Source: Myxococcales bacterium
GTDB lineage: Bacteria > Myxococcota_A > UBA9160 > UBA4427
Reading direction: 5' to 3'
Assembly (NCBI GenBank): GCA_022563535.1
Contig: JADFNE010000005.1
Coordinates: 1 to 46,396 of the forward strand
DNA: 46,396 nt
In this document: in pieces, positions 26,997 through 36,440 of the stretch
Layout of the letters: each line of letters opens with the position of its first letter
How positions within the stretch are numbered: the first letter of the stretch is position 1
Made by a program: the position numbers and the translations under genes
The notes under the pieces: model-generated
Seen by the model: only the letters and a program-made list of their open reading frames with translations
Database searches by the model: none
Told to the model about the DNA's origin: nothing

Positions 26997-28232
26997 CTAT
27001 GCGAACTCGGTGTAGAACCAGTCGCGCATACGCTGTTTGACCCGACCGAAGATCGACTCGTCGCGAATTCGGAAGCCCTTGAAACGAGTTGATTCCTGGG
27101 AAAACCCGTGACAGACCAGGCCGACTCCCGTTGCGTACATCGGGCTCTTGACCACATTGAGCAGTCCGCCGACGTTGATCGGCGTACCGATCCGGACCGG
27201 CGCTTCGAAGATTTCCTCAGCGAGTTCGGCAATTCCGGCCAGGGCCGCCGCTCCGCCGGTGAGGACTACCCCCGACGGAATGCGATCGGCGAGATTCGAG
27301 CGCACGATCTCCTGTCTCGCCAAGGTGAGGATTTCTTCCGCCCGGGGCTCGATGATTTCGCACAAGATCTTGCGCGACACCTCCCGTGGCCGTCGCCCCC
27401 CGACCGACGGAACCGTGAGCACGTCGTCGCTCGAGAGAAAACGCGCCGACGCCACACCGAAGGTCTTCTTGATGCGCTCGGCTTCGTTGAAGGGTGTGCG
27501 CAGACCGACCGCGATGTCGTTGGTCAGGTGATACCCGCCAAATCCGAGCACCGAGGTGTTCTTGATCGAACCGTCGGCGAATACAGCGATGTCCGTCGTG
27601 CCGCCGCCGATGTCGATCATGCACACGCCGAGTTCCCGCTCGTCACTCGCCAGCACGGCCTGGGCTGAAGCCAGGGGTTCGAGCACGATATCGATGACGT
27701 TGAGCCCGGCCTTGTTGCACGACTTCACGATATTTTGCGCGCTCGTCACGGCCGCCGTGACGATGTGGATCTTCGCTTCGAGTCGCACGCCGCTCATGCC
27801 GAGGGGTTCGCGGATTCCATCCTGTTCGTCGATCACGAACTCCTGGGGGATGATGTGGATGACCTCGCGATCCATCGGAATGGCTACGGCCTTGGCGGCG
27901 TCGATCACGCGACGGATGTCGCTTTGGCGAACCTCGCGATCCTTGAGTGCCACGACGCCGTTGGAGTTGAAACCGCGAATATGACCTCCCGCGATTCCGG
28001 CATAGACCGAGGCAATTTCGCAATCCGCCATCATCTCGGCTTCTTCAACCGCCATCTTGATTGAGTGGACAGTGGCATCGATGTCAATCACGACACCCTT
28101 GCGCAGGCCCTTCGAAACGTGAGTCCCGATGCCGATGATATTCACACCGTTCTCCGTTCGTTCTCCCACGATTGCGCAGATCTTGGTGGTGCCGATGTCC
28201 AACCCGACGATCAAGTCTTCCTTGCGTGTCAT
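26997..28232 (-). CDS. ftsA: Cell division protein FtsA
   Basis: FtsA is the actin-like ATPase that anchors FtsZ to the membrane. The 411-residue sequence has VGLDIGTTKICAIVGE (phosphate 1), the 1C subdomain region, GVCMIDIGGGTTDIAVF (phosphate 2) and GVVLTGGAAALAGIAEL (adenosine motif). The C terminus, RVKQRMRDWFYTEFA, is an amphipathic helix that would be the membrane-targeting sequence. The ATG at 28232 follows a purine-rich GGGGGGTGAGG. A 95-nt spacer separates it from ftsQ and 116 nt from ftsZ. Confidence 0.97.
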   Translation of the reverse strand: MTRKEDLIVGLDIGTTKICAIVGERTENGVNIIGIGTHVSKGLRKGVVIDIDATVHSIKMAVEEAEMMADCEIASVYAGIAGGHIRGFNSNGVVALKDREVRQSDIRRVIDAAKAVAIPMDREVIHIIPQEFVIDEQDGIREPLGMSGVRLEAKIHIVTAAVTSAQNIVKSCNKAGLNVIDIVLEPLASAQAVLASDERELGVCMIDIGGGTTDIAVFADGSIKNTSVLGFGGYHLTNDIAVGLRTPFNEAERIKKTFGVASARFLSSDDVLTVPSVGGRRPREVSRKILCEIIEPRAEEILTLARQEIVRSNLADRIPSGVVLTGGAAALAGIAELAEEIFEAPVRIGTPINVGGLLNVVKSPMYATGVGLVCHGFSQESTRFKGFRIRDESIFGRVKQRMRDWFYTEFA

Positions 28233-28327
28233 GCCTCACCCCCCTTAAGCGGCCACCGGTTTCCCGCATGGCACTCGATGGACGACCCCGCGCATCCGCG
28301 CGAAACCGCCACTATTAGTCTCCTCCC

Positions 28328-29293
28328 TCACCGAGACGGAGACCGACTCCTCAGAACTGCACGGTCTGCGAAGCGAAGATCGATTTCCTCCGCTCCTCGC
28401 GCCGACGGCAGGTCGGAAGCGAGCAGCAGAGCGAGTCTTTCGAGGCGAGGTTCGAGTTCTTTCTCGCCCAGGATGACGGTGTGGGGAAGCGTCTGGGAGT
28501 GCAGCACCCAGCCCCGGCCCGCGTCGCGCGCGGGAAGTTCGATTTCGCGCGCCCCCAGGCGTCGCCCGGCGTGGCTGCGCATGAACCTCACGATCGAGAG
28601 TGCCTCGACCAGGGTGGGATCGATCTCGCCCGTCGCCAGGGTCCGCTGACTGCGCAAGCGGGGCAGGCGACTCCAATCCTCGGCCCGGGTTCGCGCAAAG
28701 GGCGTGCCGGTTGCATCCACAAGACGCCAGACGGTTTGGTTTTCGGTGTTGTCGGCGTTTCGGGAGTCTCGCACCACTTCTCGTACCAATGCGATCGGTT
28801 TGCGCTCTTTGATGCGGACGAGCAATTTGCCGTCGGGCAGCAGGGTCGCCTCGGCACGTCTTATCCAGGGATGTTGTTCGAGAGTCTTTGCGACCTGCGC
28901 GGAATCGACTTCACTGGCGAGGCTGTCGGGTGCGACGCCACTCGCCCGGGCAACGTCGGCCAATGAAAGCCGATGGTTGCCCAACACTGCAACGGATTGA
29001 ACCCGGACCTGCAGCGCGCTCTGCTTGTCTCCCCGGGAACTTTCGATGACCGGGTGGCTGACCAAAACGCCAAGCACCAGCGCAATGAAGAACAGTCCCG
29101 CGACGGCGGGACGAAAGTAAACAGCAAAGGAACCTCGCTGAATTCGCCCGGGTCCGACGCGACCGCGACTGCGCCCTGCACCGCGGACCCCGCGTCCGAG
29201 CGGGGGCCAGCGTTGCGTCAGTCGGCTGACCCACGAACTCTGGCGTCTGGCCTTGCCGCTGGCTTTTCCCCGAGTCGTGCGTTTTGGACTCAT
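28328..29293 (-). CDS. ftsQ: Cell division protein FtsQ/DivIB
   Basis: FtsQ is a bitopic protein that links early and late divisome proteins with FtsL and FtsB. The 321-residue product has a basic cytoplasmic N terminus of about 70 residues (rich in Arg, Lys and Gly), a single membrane span near AVAGLFFIALVLGVLVSH, and a POTRA domain (VQSVAVLGNHRLSLADVAR through IRRAEATLLPDGKLLVRIKE). A beta domain, ending IDLRFADRAVLR, follows. ATG 29293 overlaps the murB stop by 4 nt, which decides the start against an open frame reaching 29539. The cytoplasmic tail is unusually long and basic. Confidence 0.92.
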   Translation of the reverse strand: MSPKRTTRGKASGKARRQSSWVSRLTQRWPPLGRGVRGAGRSRGRVGPGRIQRGSFAVYFRPAVAGLFFIALVLGVLVSHPVIESSRGDKQSALQVRVQSVAVLGNHRLSLADVARASGVAPDSLASEVDSAQVAKTLEQHPWIRRAEATLLPDGKLLVRIKERKPIALVREVVRDSRNADNTENQTVWRLVDATGTPFARTRAEDWSRLPRLRSQRTLATGEIDPTLVEALSIVRFMRSHAGRRLGAREIELPARDAGRGWVLHSQTLPHTVILGEKELEPRLERLALLLASDLPSARGAEEIDLRFADRAVLRSRSPSR

Positions 29294-30210
29294 GCCGCCT
29301 CCCTGCCGAGGATTCGCACCTCGGGTTGCAACTGGATGCCGGTCTTTGCTTTGACCTGTTCCTGGACTTCGCGCATCAGGGCCAGCACGTCTGCGGCTTT
29401 GGCGCCGCCGGTGTTGGCAATGAAGTTTGCATGGATGGTGGAGATCTGGGCGCCTCCGCGCACGGCGCCCTTCAGTCCGGCGGCTTCGATCAACCTGCCC
29501 GCGAAGTCTCCCGCCGGGTTCTTGAACACGGAGCCGCAAGTGGGTACGTCCAGCGGTTGCGAACCCGCACGCGCTGCGAGCAGTCGCTTGACTTCATCTT
29601 TGACCGCATCGGGATCTGCAATTTCGACGGCGAGCAGCGCGGAGACGATCACGCTTCCCGCTGCGAGGCCGCGCAGGGAGCGATACGAAAACCGCAGCGC
29701 GTCGCGGCCGAGGTGGGAACGCTTGCGCCCGGTTGGGCTCACGACTTCGACTTCGATCACCACGTCCTTGGCTTCGCGCGACCCGATACCGGCGTTCATC
29801 GCGATCCAACCCCCTACGGTCCCGGGAATGCCGGCTCCGAATTCGAGTCCGCTGTAACCCTTTTGGGTGCACAGGCGCATAAGGCTCGCGTGAGAAACAC
29901 CGGCCTGGGCGCGTAAGCCTCCGCCCGGGCGTTCTTCCAGACTGCGCAGCTTGTTGGTCAAGAGCGTGACTCCTTCGATCCCGCCGTCGAGCACCAGCGT
30001 ATTGAATCCGTTGCCCAGCACCGTGTGAGGGAGCCGGAAGCGATGGCAGATCCGGAGCAGGGCAGCGGTTTCGTCAGCGCTCGCCGGTGCTGCGACCGCG
30101 TCTGCCCGACCGCCAATGCGCAGGGAAGTGTGGCGGGACATGGGAACATCGAAGGAGATTCGCTCTCCGAGCAACTGCACCAACGCTTCTTGGGCCCGCT
30201 GTTCCATCAC
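29290..30210 (-). CDS. murB: UDP-N-acetylenolpyruvoylglucosamine reductase
   Basis: MurB reduces the enolpyruvyl group of UDP-GlcNAc-enolpyruvate with NADPH, using FAD, to make UDP-MurNAc. The 306-residue protein has LRIGGRADAVAAP (FAD-binding start), LGNGFNTLVLDGG, LEFGAGIPGTVGGWIAMNAG and CGSVFKNPAGDFAGRLIE, whose Ser is the general acid. The short form with a Ser in GSVFKNP matches the type II (S. aureus-like) enzymes. The start is GTG 30210, overlapping the murC stop by 4 nt, or ATG 30207. It is translationally coupled to murC and ftsQ. Confidence 0.95.
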   Translation of the reverse strand: MMEQRAQEALVQLLGERISFDVPMSRHTSLRIGGRADAVAAPASADETAALLRICHRFRLPHTVLGNGFNTLVLDGGIEGVTLLTNKLRSLEERPGGGLRAQAGVSHASLMRLCTQKGYSGLEFGAGIPGTVGGWIAMNAGIGSREAKDVVIEVEVVSPTGRKRSHLGRDALRFSYRSLRGLAAGSVIVSALLAVEIADPDAVKDEVKRLLAARAGSQPLDVPTCGSVFKNPAGDFAGRLIEAAGLKGAVRGGAQISTIHANFIANTGGAKAADVLALMREVQEQVKAKTGIQLQPEVRILGREAA

Positions 30211-31598
30211 GTCGACGCCCCCGTACGCAGTCGTTCGAGCAGCCTGGGCCCGAGTTGAGTGACGTCTCCTGCACCCAGGGTGAGGACGAGGTCTCCGCTC
30301 TTGAGCGAAGCTTGCAGGGCATCGATGATGTCTGCGAAGCGATCCATATAGCGAACATCCGGATGACCGGCCTTCTGGATATCGCGCGCGAGATCGCTCG
30401 CCGACGCGCCCTGGATCGGCGACTCACCCGCCGCGTAGGTGTCGGTCACGATCAACACATCGCAATCCGCAAATGCGTGGCTGAACTCGTCCATGCAGTC
30501 TCGGGTTCGCGAAAAGCGGTGGGGCTGAAAGATCGTGACGATTCGGCCCGAATGGAGTGCGCGCGCGGCGCGGAGAGTGGCCCGGACTTCGATCGGATGA
30601 TGTCCGTAGTCGTCGATCACTCGCACGCCGCCGACGCTTCCCTTGTCTTCAAAGCGGCGAGCCACGCCGCGGAAGCTCGCCAGGCCAGCGGCCGCCTGGG
30701 CGAACGGAACGCCGACTTCGAGGGCCACGCCCAAGGCCGCCAGGGCGTTTTCGACATTGTGGATTCCGGGCAGCGGGAGTTCGACCTCGCCGAGTTGCGA
30801 ACCCCCTCGCTCGACGCCAAAGCGCATGCCCATGGCGTCGCTCACCAGGTCTCGGGCTCGGAGTTCTGCGCCCTCTTGTGTTCCGTAGCGGAGTACCCGG
30901 CCGCTGAGTTGCCGAGAAAGCGAGCGCACACGAGGATGATCGGAACACACGACGCACAGGCCCCAGAAGGGGATGTTGCGCGCGAAACGAAGGAACGCGG
31001 CTTCGAGGATTTCCATCTTCCCGTAGTGGTCGAGGTGGTCCGCGTCGATATTGGTAACGACGCTGATGCACGGTGACAGTTCGAGGAATGAGCCGTCGCT
31101 CTCATCCGCTTCGGTCACGAGCCAATCGCCGCCGCCGATGATCGCCCCTTCCGTGCGGCCGGGATGACCCTGAAGCCGACCTCCGACCAGGGCGGTCGGG
31201 TCGAGTTTGGCCTGGACCAGTAGATGGGCGATCAGTGCGGTGGTGGTCGTCTTGCCGTGGGTTCCAGCGATCGCAATGCCCTGCATCCCTCGCATGGCTT
31301 CCGCCAACATTTCGGCGCGCCGGATGACCGGAATTCCGCGGCGTCTGGCTTCCACGAGTTCGGCGTTCTGGGCATCGATCGCGGTCGAATGGATCACGAC
31401 ATCCGCATCGCGAACCCGTTCCGCGCTATGGCCTACCCCAACCGCAATCCCCAGCTGCTTCAGATGATCGACGATGCGGCCGCCCGTGAGATCCGAACCG
31501 CTGACTTCGTAGCCCCGGCTGTGCATCAGTTCGGCGAGTCCGGACATGCCGACCCCAGCGATTCCCACGAAGTGCATGTGTCGCACGCGGTGTTTCAC
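30207..31598 (-). CDS. murC: UDP-N-acetylmuramate--L-alanine ligase
   Basis: MurC joins the first amino acid, L-alanine, to UDP-MurNAc with ATP. The 463-residue Mur ligase has the N-terminal VGIAGVGMSGLAELMHSRG nucleotide-substrate fold, the P-loop AGTHGKTTTTALIAHLL, EADESDGSFLELSP, TNIDADHLDHYG and VIDDYGHHPIEVRATLRAAR. HxHH-like and Asp-rich sites bind Mg2+. The start at ATG 31598 overlaps the murG stop by 4 nt, and its own stop overlaps murB. The order murG-murC-murB is common in dcw clusters. No ddl gene lies between murB and ftsQ. Confidence 0.96.
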   Translation of the reverse strand: MKHRVRHMHFVGIAGVGMSGLAELMHSRGYEVSGSDLTGGRIVDHLKQLGIAVGVGHSAERVRDADVVIHSTAIDAQNAELVEARRRGIPVIRRAEMLAEAMRGMQGIAIAGTHGKTTTTALIAHLLVQAKLDPTALVGGRLQGHPGRTEGAIIGGGDWLVTEADESDGSFLELSPCISVVTNIDADHLDHYGKMEILEAAFLRFARNIPFWGLCVVCSDHPRVRSLSRQLSGRVLRYGTQEGAELRARDLVSDAMGMRFGVERGGSQLGEVELPLPGIHNVENALAALGVALEVGVPFAQAAAGLASFRGVARRFEDKGSVGGVRVIDDYGHHPIEVRATLRAARALHSGRIVTIFQPHRFSRTRDCMDEFSHAFADCDVLIVTDTYAAGESPIQGASASDLARDIQKAGHPDVRYMDRFADIIDALQASLKSGDLVLTLGAGDVTQLGPRLLERLRTGAST

Positions 31599-32734
31599 GT
31601 GGACGGGCCCCCCGTATTCCCAGCGCTTGCGGTCACAGTCGCGGAGAACATCTCCGCCGTGCAGGTTTCGATGATTTCGCGTGCAGCCTGGGGGTGGGCC
31701 ATGCTGCGCGCCGCGGTTCCCATGGCGACGAGTCGCGTCGGGTCCGAAAAGATATTCCGCAATGCCGATACCACGCGCTCGCCACCCGCCACGGGCTCCT
31801 CGAGACCGGTAAGCCTGAGAGCCGCGCCGATGTTTTCGAGTTCCACTGCGTTTGCCGTCTGGTGATCGTCGGCCGCGTAGGGATAGGGAACGAGCAGGGC
31901 GGGGAGACCCGACAGGGCGAGTTCGGCGATCGTGAGTGCCCCGGCGCGACAGATGGCGATGTCAGCCCAGCGGTAGCGAGCGGGGAGGTCGGATTCGAAG
32001 GCTACGGTCTCGGCCCTCACCCCGGCCTTTTCGTAGCTCTCGGCGACGCGATCTCGATCGGCTTTCCCCGCTGAGTGGAAGACCTCGACCTCGAGTTCCG
32101 CGAGACCCGGAGCGGCCGTCATCATGGCCTCGTTGATTTGGCGGGCGCCTTGGCTGCCTCCGAATACGAGCAGTCGAAAAGGTGCGGTCGCGGCGCGCCG
32201 CTCATCTTCGCGATCGAAAGCCTCGATCAACGACTCGCGCAACGGTACGCCGAGCGAGTGACTGCGCGACTCCACTGCGAGACGTTTTGCCGTGATCTCG
32301 AAGCCCGGAAAGACGAGACGTGCAAAGCGCGCGGTCAAGCGATTGACTCGCCCGGGAATCGCGTTGGGTTCGACCAGCGCGATCGGAATTCTCATGCAGA
32401 TGGCGGCCAACAGCGAGGGCATGGCCGCGTATCCCCCGACCGAGATCACTGCGTCCGCCCCGCACTTGTTGAGCGCGCGCCTGGCGGAGAAGGCTGCGGC
32501 CACGATCCAAAGTGCCCCGAACAAACTCCCGAGCACCCCGCGTCCCACCACCTGTCGACTCGACAACGCGACCAGTTCGAATCCGGCGCTGGGGACGAGT
32601 TCGGTCTCGAGCCCGCTTTGTGAACCCAGTACGAGGACGCGTTCGCCCCGACGCTGCAGCGCTTCGGCCAGGGCGATCGCCATGGTCACATGACCCCCGG
32701 TGCCGCCGCCGGCGATGACCCAGGAAAGCGTCAT
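31595..32734 (-). CDS. murG: Undecaprenyldiphospho-muramoylpentapeptide beta-N-acetylglucosaminyltransferase
   Basis: MurG adds GlcNAc to lipid I, forming lipid II on the inner face of the membrane. The 379-residue GT-B enzyme has the N-terminal VIAGGGTGGHVTMAIALAEA, the lipid-contact LVEPNAIPGRVNRL, LVFGGSQGARQINEAM at the C-domain start, and ICRAGALTIAEL plus PYPYAADDHQTANA for UDP-GlcNAc. The usual GTGGHxxP Pro is replaced by Met-Ala-Ile (GTGGHVTMAI), a small deviation. The ATG at 32734 overlaps the ftsW stop by 4 nt; an in-frame upstream extension to 32827 is only overlap with ftsW. Confidence 0.95.
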   Translation of the reverse strand: MTLSWVIAGGGTGGHVTMAIALAEALQRRGERVLVLGSQSGLETELVPSAGFELVALSSRQVVGRGVLGSLFGALWIVAAAFSARRALNKCGADAVISVGGYAAMPSLLAAICMRIPIALVEPNAIPGRVNRLTARFARLVFPGFEITAKRLAVESRSHSLGVPLRESLIEAFDREDERRAATAPFRLLVFGGSQGARQINEAMMTAAPGLAELEVEVFHSAGKADRDRVAESYEKAGVRAETVAFESDLPARYRWADIAICRAGALTIAELALSGLPALLVPYPYAADDHQTANAVELENIGAALRLTGLEEPVAGGERVVSALRNIFSDPTRLVAMGTAARSMAHPQAAREIIETCTAEMFSATVTASAGNTGGPST

Positions 32735-33933
32735 ACGCCGCCCCCCGGACTGCGCCGCCGATTGCTGACGATGATGGCGGGACCGCGTTGGCGAGAGATT
32801 CCGAGCAGGACCCCCAGGATCGTGCAACAGATTACGAGGGAGGTTCCCCCGTACGAGAGAAATGGCAGCGTGAGTCCCTTGGTCGGCAGCATGCCCATCA
32901 CCACCGCCGCGTTCACGATCGCCGGGACTGCGAGCAGACAGGTCGTTTCGAACGCCATCAGCAGGGCGAAGCGTGAATTGGCGCGTCGGGCGATTCGAGT
33001 TCCAGAGATCAGCAATGCGGCGAATGCGCCGAGCACCACGAGAATGCCGACCAGTCCGAGTTCTTCGGCGACCAGGGAAAGAATGAAATCCGTGTGGGCT
33101 TCGGGGAGGTAGAAGAGTTTTTGTCTGCCGTTGCCCAGGCCGACGCCGAAAAAACCGCCCTGGTTGAACGCGATGAACGACTGAACGAGTTGAAAGCCCG
33201 CACCCTGGGGATCCTTCCAGGGATCGAGAAAGGCGACCACCCGGCGCATCGCGTAGGGGTTGAAGGCGATATAGGTCGCAATTCCGAGACAGGCCACGAG
33301 TCCAGGTGCCACCAGGGTCCGGAGAGGAATGCCCGCCACGATCAGGAGCATTGCGACCAGCGCTGCGAGCAAGATCGCATTGCCGAGATCGGGCTGCATG
33401 AGAAGAAACAAGATTGCGGGCAGTGCGACGCCGATTGCGGCGAGTGCGCGCCCGCGGCTGAGTTGAGTGCGGCCGTCCTGGGGCGCGATGATCGCGGCGA
33501 CCGCGAGCAGGGTTGCAAACTTGACGGGCTCAACGGGCTGAAAGCGGATACCCGTACCCGGGATCGCGAGCCAACGCTGCGCTCCATTGACCTCTACGCC
33601 GAACAAGAAGGTGGCGAACAACATCAGGACGCCCAGGATCCAGATCGGTAGCGCGATTCGGTGCCACATGACGAGCGGTACGAAAGCCGCCGCGGTTGCG
33701 GTCATTAGCCCGATCGCAAGAGCGGTCATGTGGTGTACGAAGAGCGGTGGGATGGTTTGGTCGATGGAGAGCGGTGCTGTGGTGCTGTAACTCATCACGA
33801 CACCGATCCCGACCAGCACCAGTGCGGAGAGCAAGAGCCCACTGTCGATGTGCGAGTGGGAGATCGCACTCTCGCGGCCGGCCGCTGCGGTGATTCGTCC
33901 GTTTCTGCTTCTGCGCGCTTCGCGGACACCCAT
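32731..33933 (-). CDS. ftsW: Peptidoglycan polymerase FtsW (SEDS family)
   Basis: FtsW polymerises lipid II at the septum together with FtsI. The 400-residue protein has about ten membrane segments and SEDS landmarks: ISHSHIDSGLLLSALVLVGI at the start, GAQRWLAIPGTGIRFQPVEP, KFATLLAVAAI, LMQPDLGNAILLAAL and the long loop with QLVQSFIAFNQGGFFGVGLG and PEAHTDFILSLVAEELGL. The last part, GLTLPFLSYGGTSLVICC, is the family end motif. It overlaps murD by 1 nt (TGATG) and murG by 4 nt. The 29-residue cytoplasmic N terminus is basic. Confidence 0.96.
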   Translation of the reverse strand: MGVREARRSRNGRITAAAGRESAISHSHIDSGLLLSALVLVGIGVVMSYSTTAPLSIDQTIPPLFVHHMTALAIGLMTATAAAFVPLVMWHRIALPIWILGVLMLFATFLFGVEVNGAQRWLAIPGTGIRFQPVEPVKFATLLAVAAIIAPQDGRTQLSRGRALAAIGVALPAILFLLMQPDLGNAILLAALVAMLLIVAGIPLRTLVAPGLVACLGIATYIAFNPYAMRRVVAFLDPWKDPQGAGFQLVQSFIAFNQGGFFGVGLGNGRQKLFYLPEAHTDFILSLVAEELGLVGILVVLGAFAALLISGTRIARRANSRFALLMAFETTCLLAVPAIVNAAVVMGMLPTKGLTLPFLSYGGTSLVICCTILGVLLGISRQRGPAIIVSNRRRSPGGGV

Positions 33934-35282
33934 CAGTTTTTTGTCTCCTGCGCGGTCTGTTCGGTCTGTGCGATAGCGCGGACGGCGAGACGAAAGTGAT
34001 CGCCGCGGTCTTCGAAGCTCTTGAATTGATCGAAGCTCGCGCAGGCGGGCGCCAGCAGTACGGTGTCACCCGATTGCGCGATCGTTGCCGCCAGCGCGAC
34101 AGCTTCGGCCAGATCTTCGACTCGACGTACATCGATGCGGCCGGCGAGGGCCTCTGCCAGGAGCCCTGCGGACTCGCCGTAGAACAGCGCAGACTTCACC
34201 CGCGCGGCCGCCATGTCCGCGAGTTCCGCGAAGTCGAGCCCCTTGTCCCGGCCCCCGGCGATCCAGACCACCGGTGAGTCGAAGCCTTCGAGCGAGCGAA
34301 CGGCGGCGCCCGGGTTCGTGGCCTTTGAGTCGTTGATGAAGGTCACTCCCGAAACGGATGCAACGTACTCAGAGCGATGGGGCAGGCCAGGGAAGTCGAG
34401 CACCGCGCCGATCGCGCGACTGGGATCGACCCCCAGCGCCGTGACCGCGGCGAGGGCAGCGAGAACATTTTCGAGATTGTGCACGCCGGCAAGGCGCAGG
34501 CCGTCGATGGAAACGCGCCGGACCTGTTTGCCGTCGCGAATCAAGGCGACGCCGGCATCGAGGCAGACGCCGTTCTCGACCGGTTGCCGTCGGCTGAAGC
34601 CCCAGATCTGCGCCTCGCAGCGATTTTCAAACTCGCGGGTCACGGGATCATCGAAATTGAGGATCACCACGTCGTCGGGCCCCTGTCGTTCGACGATGCG
34701 CAGCTTGGCCCGGCGATAGGCTTCGAAGTCGCCGTGTCGATCCAGGTGGTCCGGGCTGATGTTCAAGACGACCGCCACCCGGGGACGAAAGTGTTCGACG
34801 GCCTCGAGCTGGAACGACGAGACTTCGAGCACCGCGGCATCCAGGGGTTCGCCGACGAGCGAAAGCGCCGGGGTGCCGAGATTGCCGGCCGCCCTGGCCC
34901 GCAGCCCTGCGCCCTGCAACATCGCTTCGATGAGACGCACCGTGGTCGACTTTCCATTGGTGCCCGTGACGGCCACGATCGGAATCTCGAGAAACTGCCC
35001 GGCGAGTTCGATGTCCCCCGCGACCGCACGAGCGCGCTCGGCGTATCGTGCGTTGGGAATCCCGGGGCTGGGCACGACGAGATCAAAGTCGGCGGGATCC
35101 GGCAGCGCGGTTCCGGTTACGGTCTCGATACCCGGTGCCAGGGCGTCGAAGCCGCTGATCTCTGATGCTGGCGCCTCGTCGGCGGCGAGCACCAGGGCTC
35201 CCTTTGCGGCGCAAAAATTCGCCGCACTGGTTCCCGAAATTCCAAGCCCCAATATCAAAACTTTTTTTCCCGACAGGTCCAT
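33933..35282 (-). CDS. murD: UDP-N-acetylmuramoylalanine--D-glutamate ligase
   Basis: MurD adds D-glutamate to UDP-MurNAc-L-Ala. The 449-residue protein begins MDLSGKKVLILGLGISGTSA and has the P-loop VAVTGTNGKSTTVRLIEAML, VLNISPDHLDRHG, FINDSKATNPGAAVRSLEGF and WIAGGRDKGLDFAELAD. Its C terminus (LAPACASFDQFKSFEDRGDHF) is family-typical. I chose ATG 35282; a TTG at 35309 is in frame with GAGGAG inside the added part, so a 9-residue longer product is possible. An 84-nt spacer separates it from mraY. It overlaps ftsW by 1 nt. Confidence 0.96.
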   Translation of the reverse strand: MDLSGKKVLILGLGISGTSAANFCAAKGALVLAADEAPASEISGFDALAPGIETVTGTALPDPADFDLVVPSPGIPNARYAERARAVAGDIELAGQFLEIPIVAVTGTNGKSTTVRLIEAMLQGAGLRARAAGNLGTPALSLVGEPLDAAVLEVSSFQLEAVEHFRPRVAVVLNISPDHLDRHGDFEAYRRAKLRIVERQGPDDVVILNFDDPVTREFENRCEAQIWGFSRRQPVENGVCLDAGVALIRDGKQVRRVSIDGLRLAGVHNLENVLAALAAVTALGVDPSRAIGAVLDFPGLPHRSEYVASVSGVTFINDSKATNPGAAVRSLEGFDSPVVWIAGGRDKGLDFAELADMAAARVKSALFYGESAGLLAEALAGRIDVRRVEDLAEAVALAATIAQSGDTVLLAPACASFDQFKSFEDRGDHFRLAVRAIAQTEQTAQETKN

Positions 35283-35366
35283 GCCGACCCGGTGCTCCTC
35301 ACCGCGCAAAGCAGTCCATCACTCCGGAATCGTCCCGGATCATCCACGTCGAACTTGCCCGCCAGT

Positions 35367-36440
35367 TCAGCGGAGCTTGAGCGACGAAAGCGCTACCAGC
35401 GCGAGAATGATCGAGATGATCCAGAAGCGAACTACAATCTTTTGTTCCGCCCAGCCGAGTTTCTCGAAGTGGTGGTGGATCGGTGCCATCAGAAAGACAC
35501 GCTTCCCGGTGAGCTGGAACGAGGCCACCTGAATGATCACGGAGATGGTCTCCACGACAAAGATGCCTCCCACCACCGCCAACAAGATCTCCTGACGGAT
35601 TAATACTGCGATGGTTCCGAGTGCGCCTCCGAGAGCCAGGGAGCCGACATCGCCCATGAAGAGTTCCGCCGGAGACGTGTTGAACCACAAGAAACCGAGT
35701 CCGCCCCCAACCATGGCACCGCAGAAGATCGCGAGCTGCCCGGCACCGGAGACGTGCTTGATGTTCAAATACTCGGCGATCCCCGCGTGGCCGGCGGCAT
35801 AGGAAAGCATCAGAAAGGTCGCCGCGGTGATCATCACGGGCCCGATGGCCAGACCGTCGAGTCCGTCGGTGAGATTGACGCCGTTGCTTGTGGCTACGAT
35901 GATGAAGACCGCCAGCGGTACGTAGAAGATGCCGAGGTTCGGGGTGAAGTTCTTGAAGAACGGCACCGCGATTTCCTTGTCGAAGTTCGGGTCGGTATAG
36001 ATCGCTACTGCGACGCCGAGTGCGAGGACCACCTGCCAGACGATCTTCATGCGCGCGGAGACTCCGGCACTGCTGCCATGCTTCACTTTTTTGTAGTCGT
36101 CGATGAAACCGAGGATCGCGTAGCCCCCGGTGAGTGAGATCAGGATCCAGACCATTCGATTGTCGAGTTCGCTCCAGAGCAGTACGGAGACGAGTATCGA
36201 GAACAGGATCAGCAGCCCGCCCATGGTCGGCGTGCCTTCCTTGGATTGATGATCCGGTCCGATCTCTCGGATGGGTTGGCCGACGCGAAGCGCTGCGAGC
36301 CTTCGGATCAGCCAGGGGCCGATCACAAAGCAGATGAACAGCGATGTCAGCGTTGCCGCAGCGGTGCGGAAGGTGATGTAGCGCACGACGTTGAAGCCGC
36401 CGTACACGTCGGCGAGTGGATAGAGGAGGTGATACAACAT
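35367..36440 (-). CDS. mraY: Phospho-N-acetylmuramoyl-pentapeptide transferase
   Basis: MraY links UDP-MurNAc-pentapeptide to undecaprenyl phosphate, giving lipid I. The 357-residue membrane protein has about ten spans. Family motifs are HQSKEGTPTMGGLLILFSIL, GFIDDYKKVKHGSSAGVSAR (two active-site Asp), TSNGVNLTDGLDGLAIGPV and FMGDVGSLALGGALGTIAVL, and the C-terminal APIHHHFEKLGWAEQKIVVR includes the conserved HHH cluster. The start ATG at 36440 directly follows the murF stop at 36441-36443, with no gap. Downstream, 84 nt precede murD. Confidence 0.97.
   Translation of the reverse strand: MLYHLLYPLADVYGGFNVVRYITFRTAAATLTSLFICFVIGPWLIRRLAALRVGQPIREIGPDHQSKEGTPTMGGLLILFSILVSVLLWSELDNRMVWILISLTGGYAILGFIDDYKKVKHGSSAGVSARMKIVWQVVLALGVAVAIYTDPNFDKEIAVPFFKNFTPNLGIFYVPLAVFIIVATSNGVNLTDGLDGLAIGPVMITAATFLMLSYAAGHAGIAEYLNIKHVSGAGQLAIFCGAMVGGGLGFLWFNTSPAELFMGDVGSLALGGALGTIAVLIRQEILLAVVGGIFVVETISVIIQVASFQLTGKRVFLMAPIHHHFEKLGWAEQKIVVRFWIISIILALVALSSLKLR

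Noticed and set aside
25651-27015. 454-codon plus-strand frame antisense to ftsZ
   Set aside because: Exact mirror of conserved ftsZ codons; no ribosome site and no plausible protein features.
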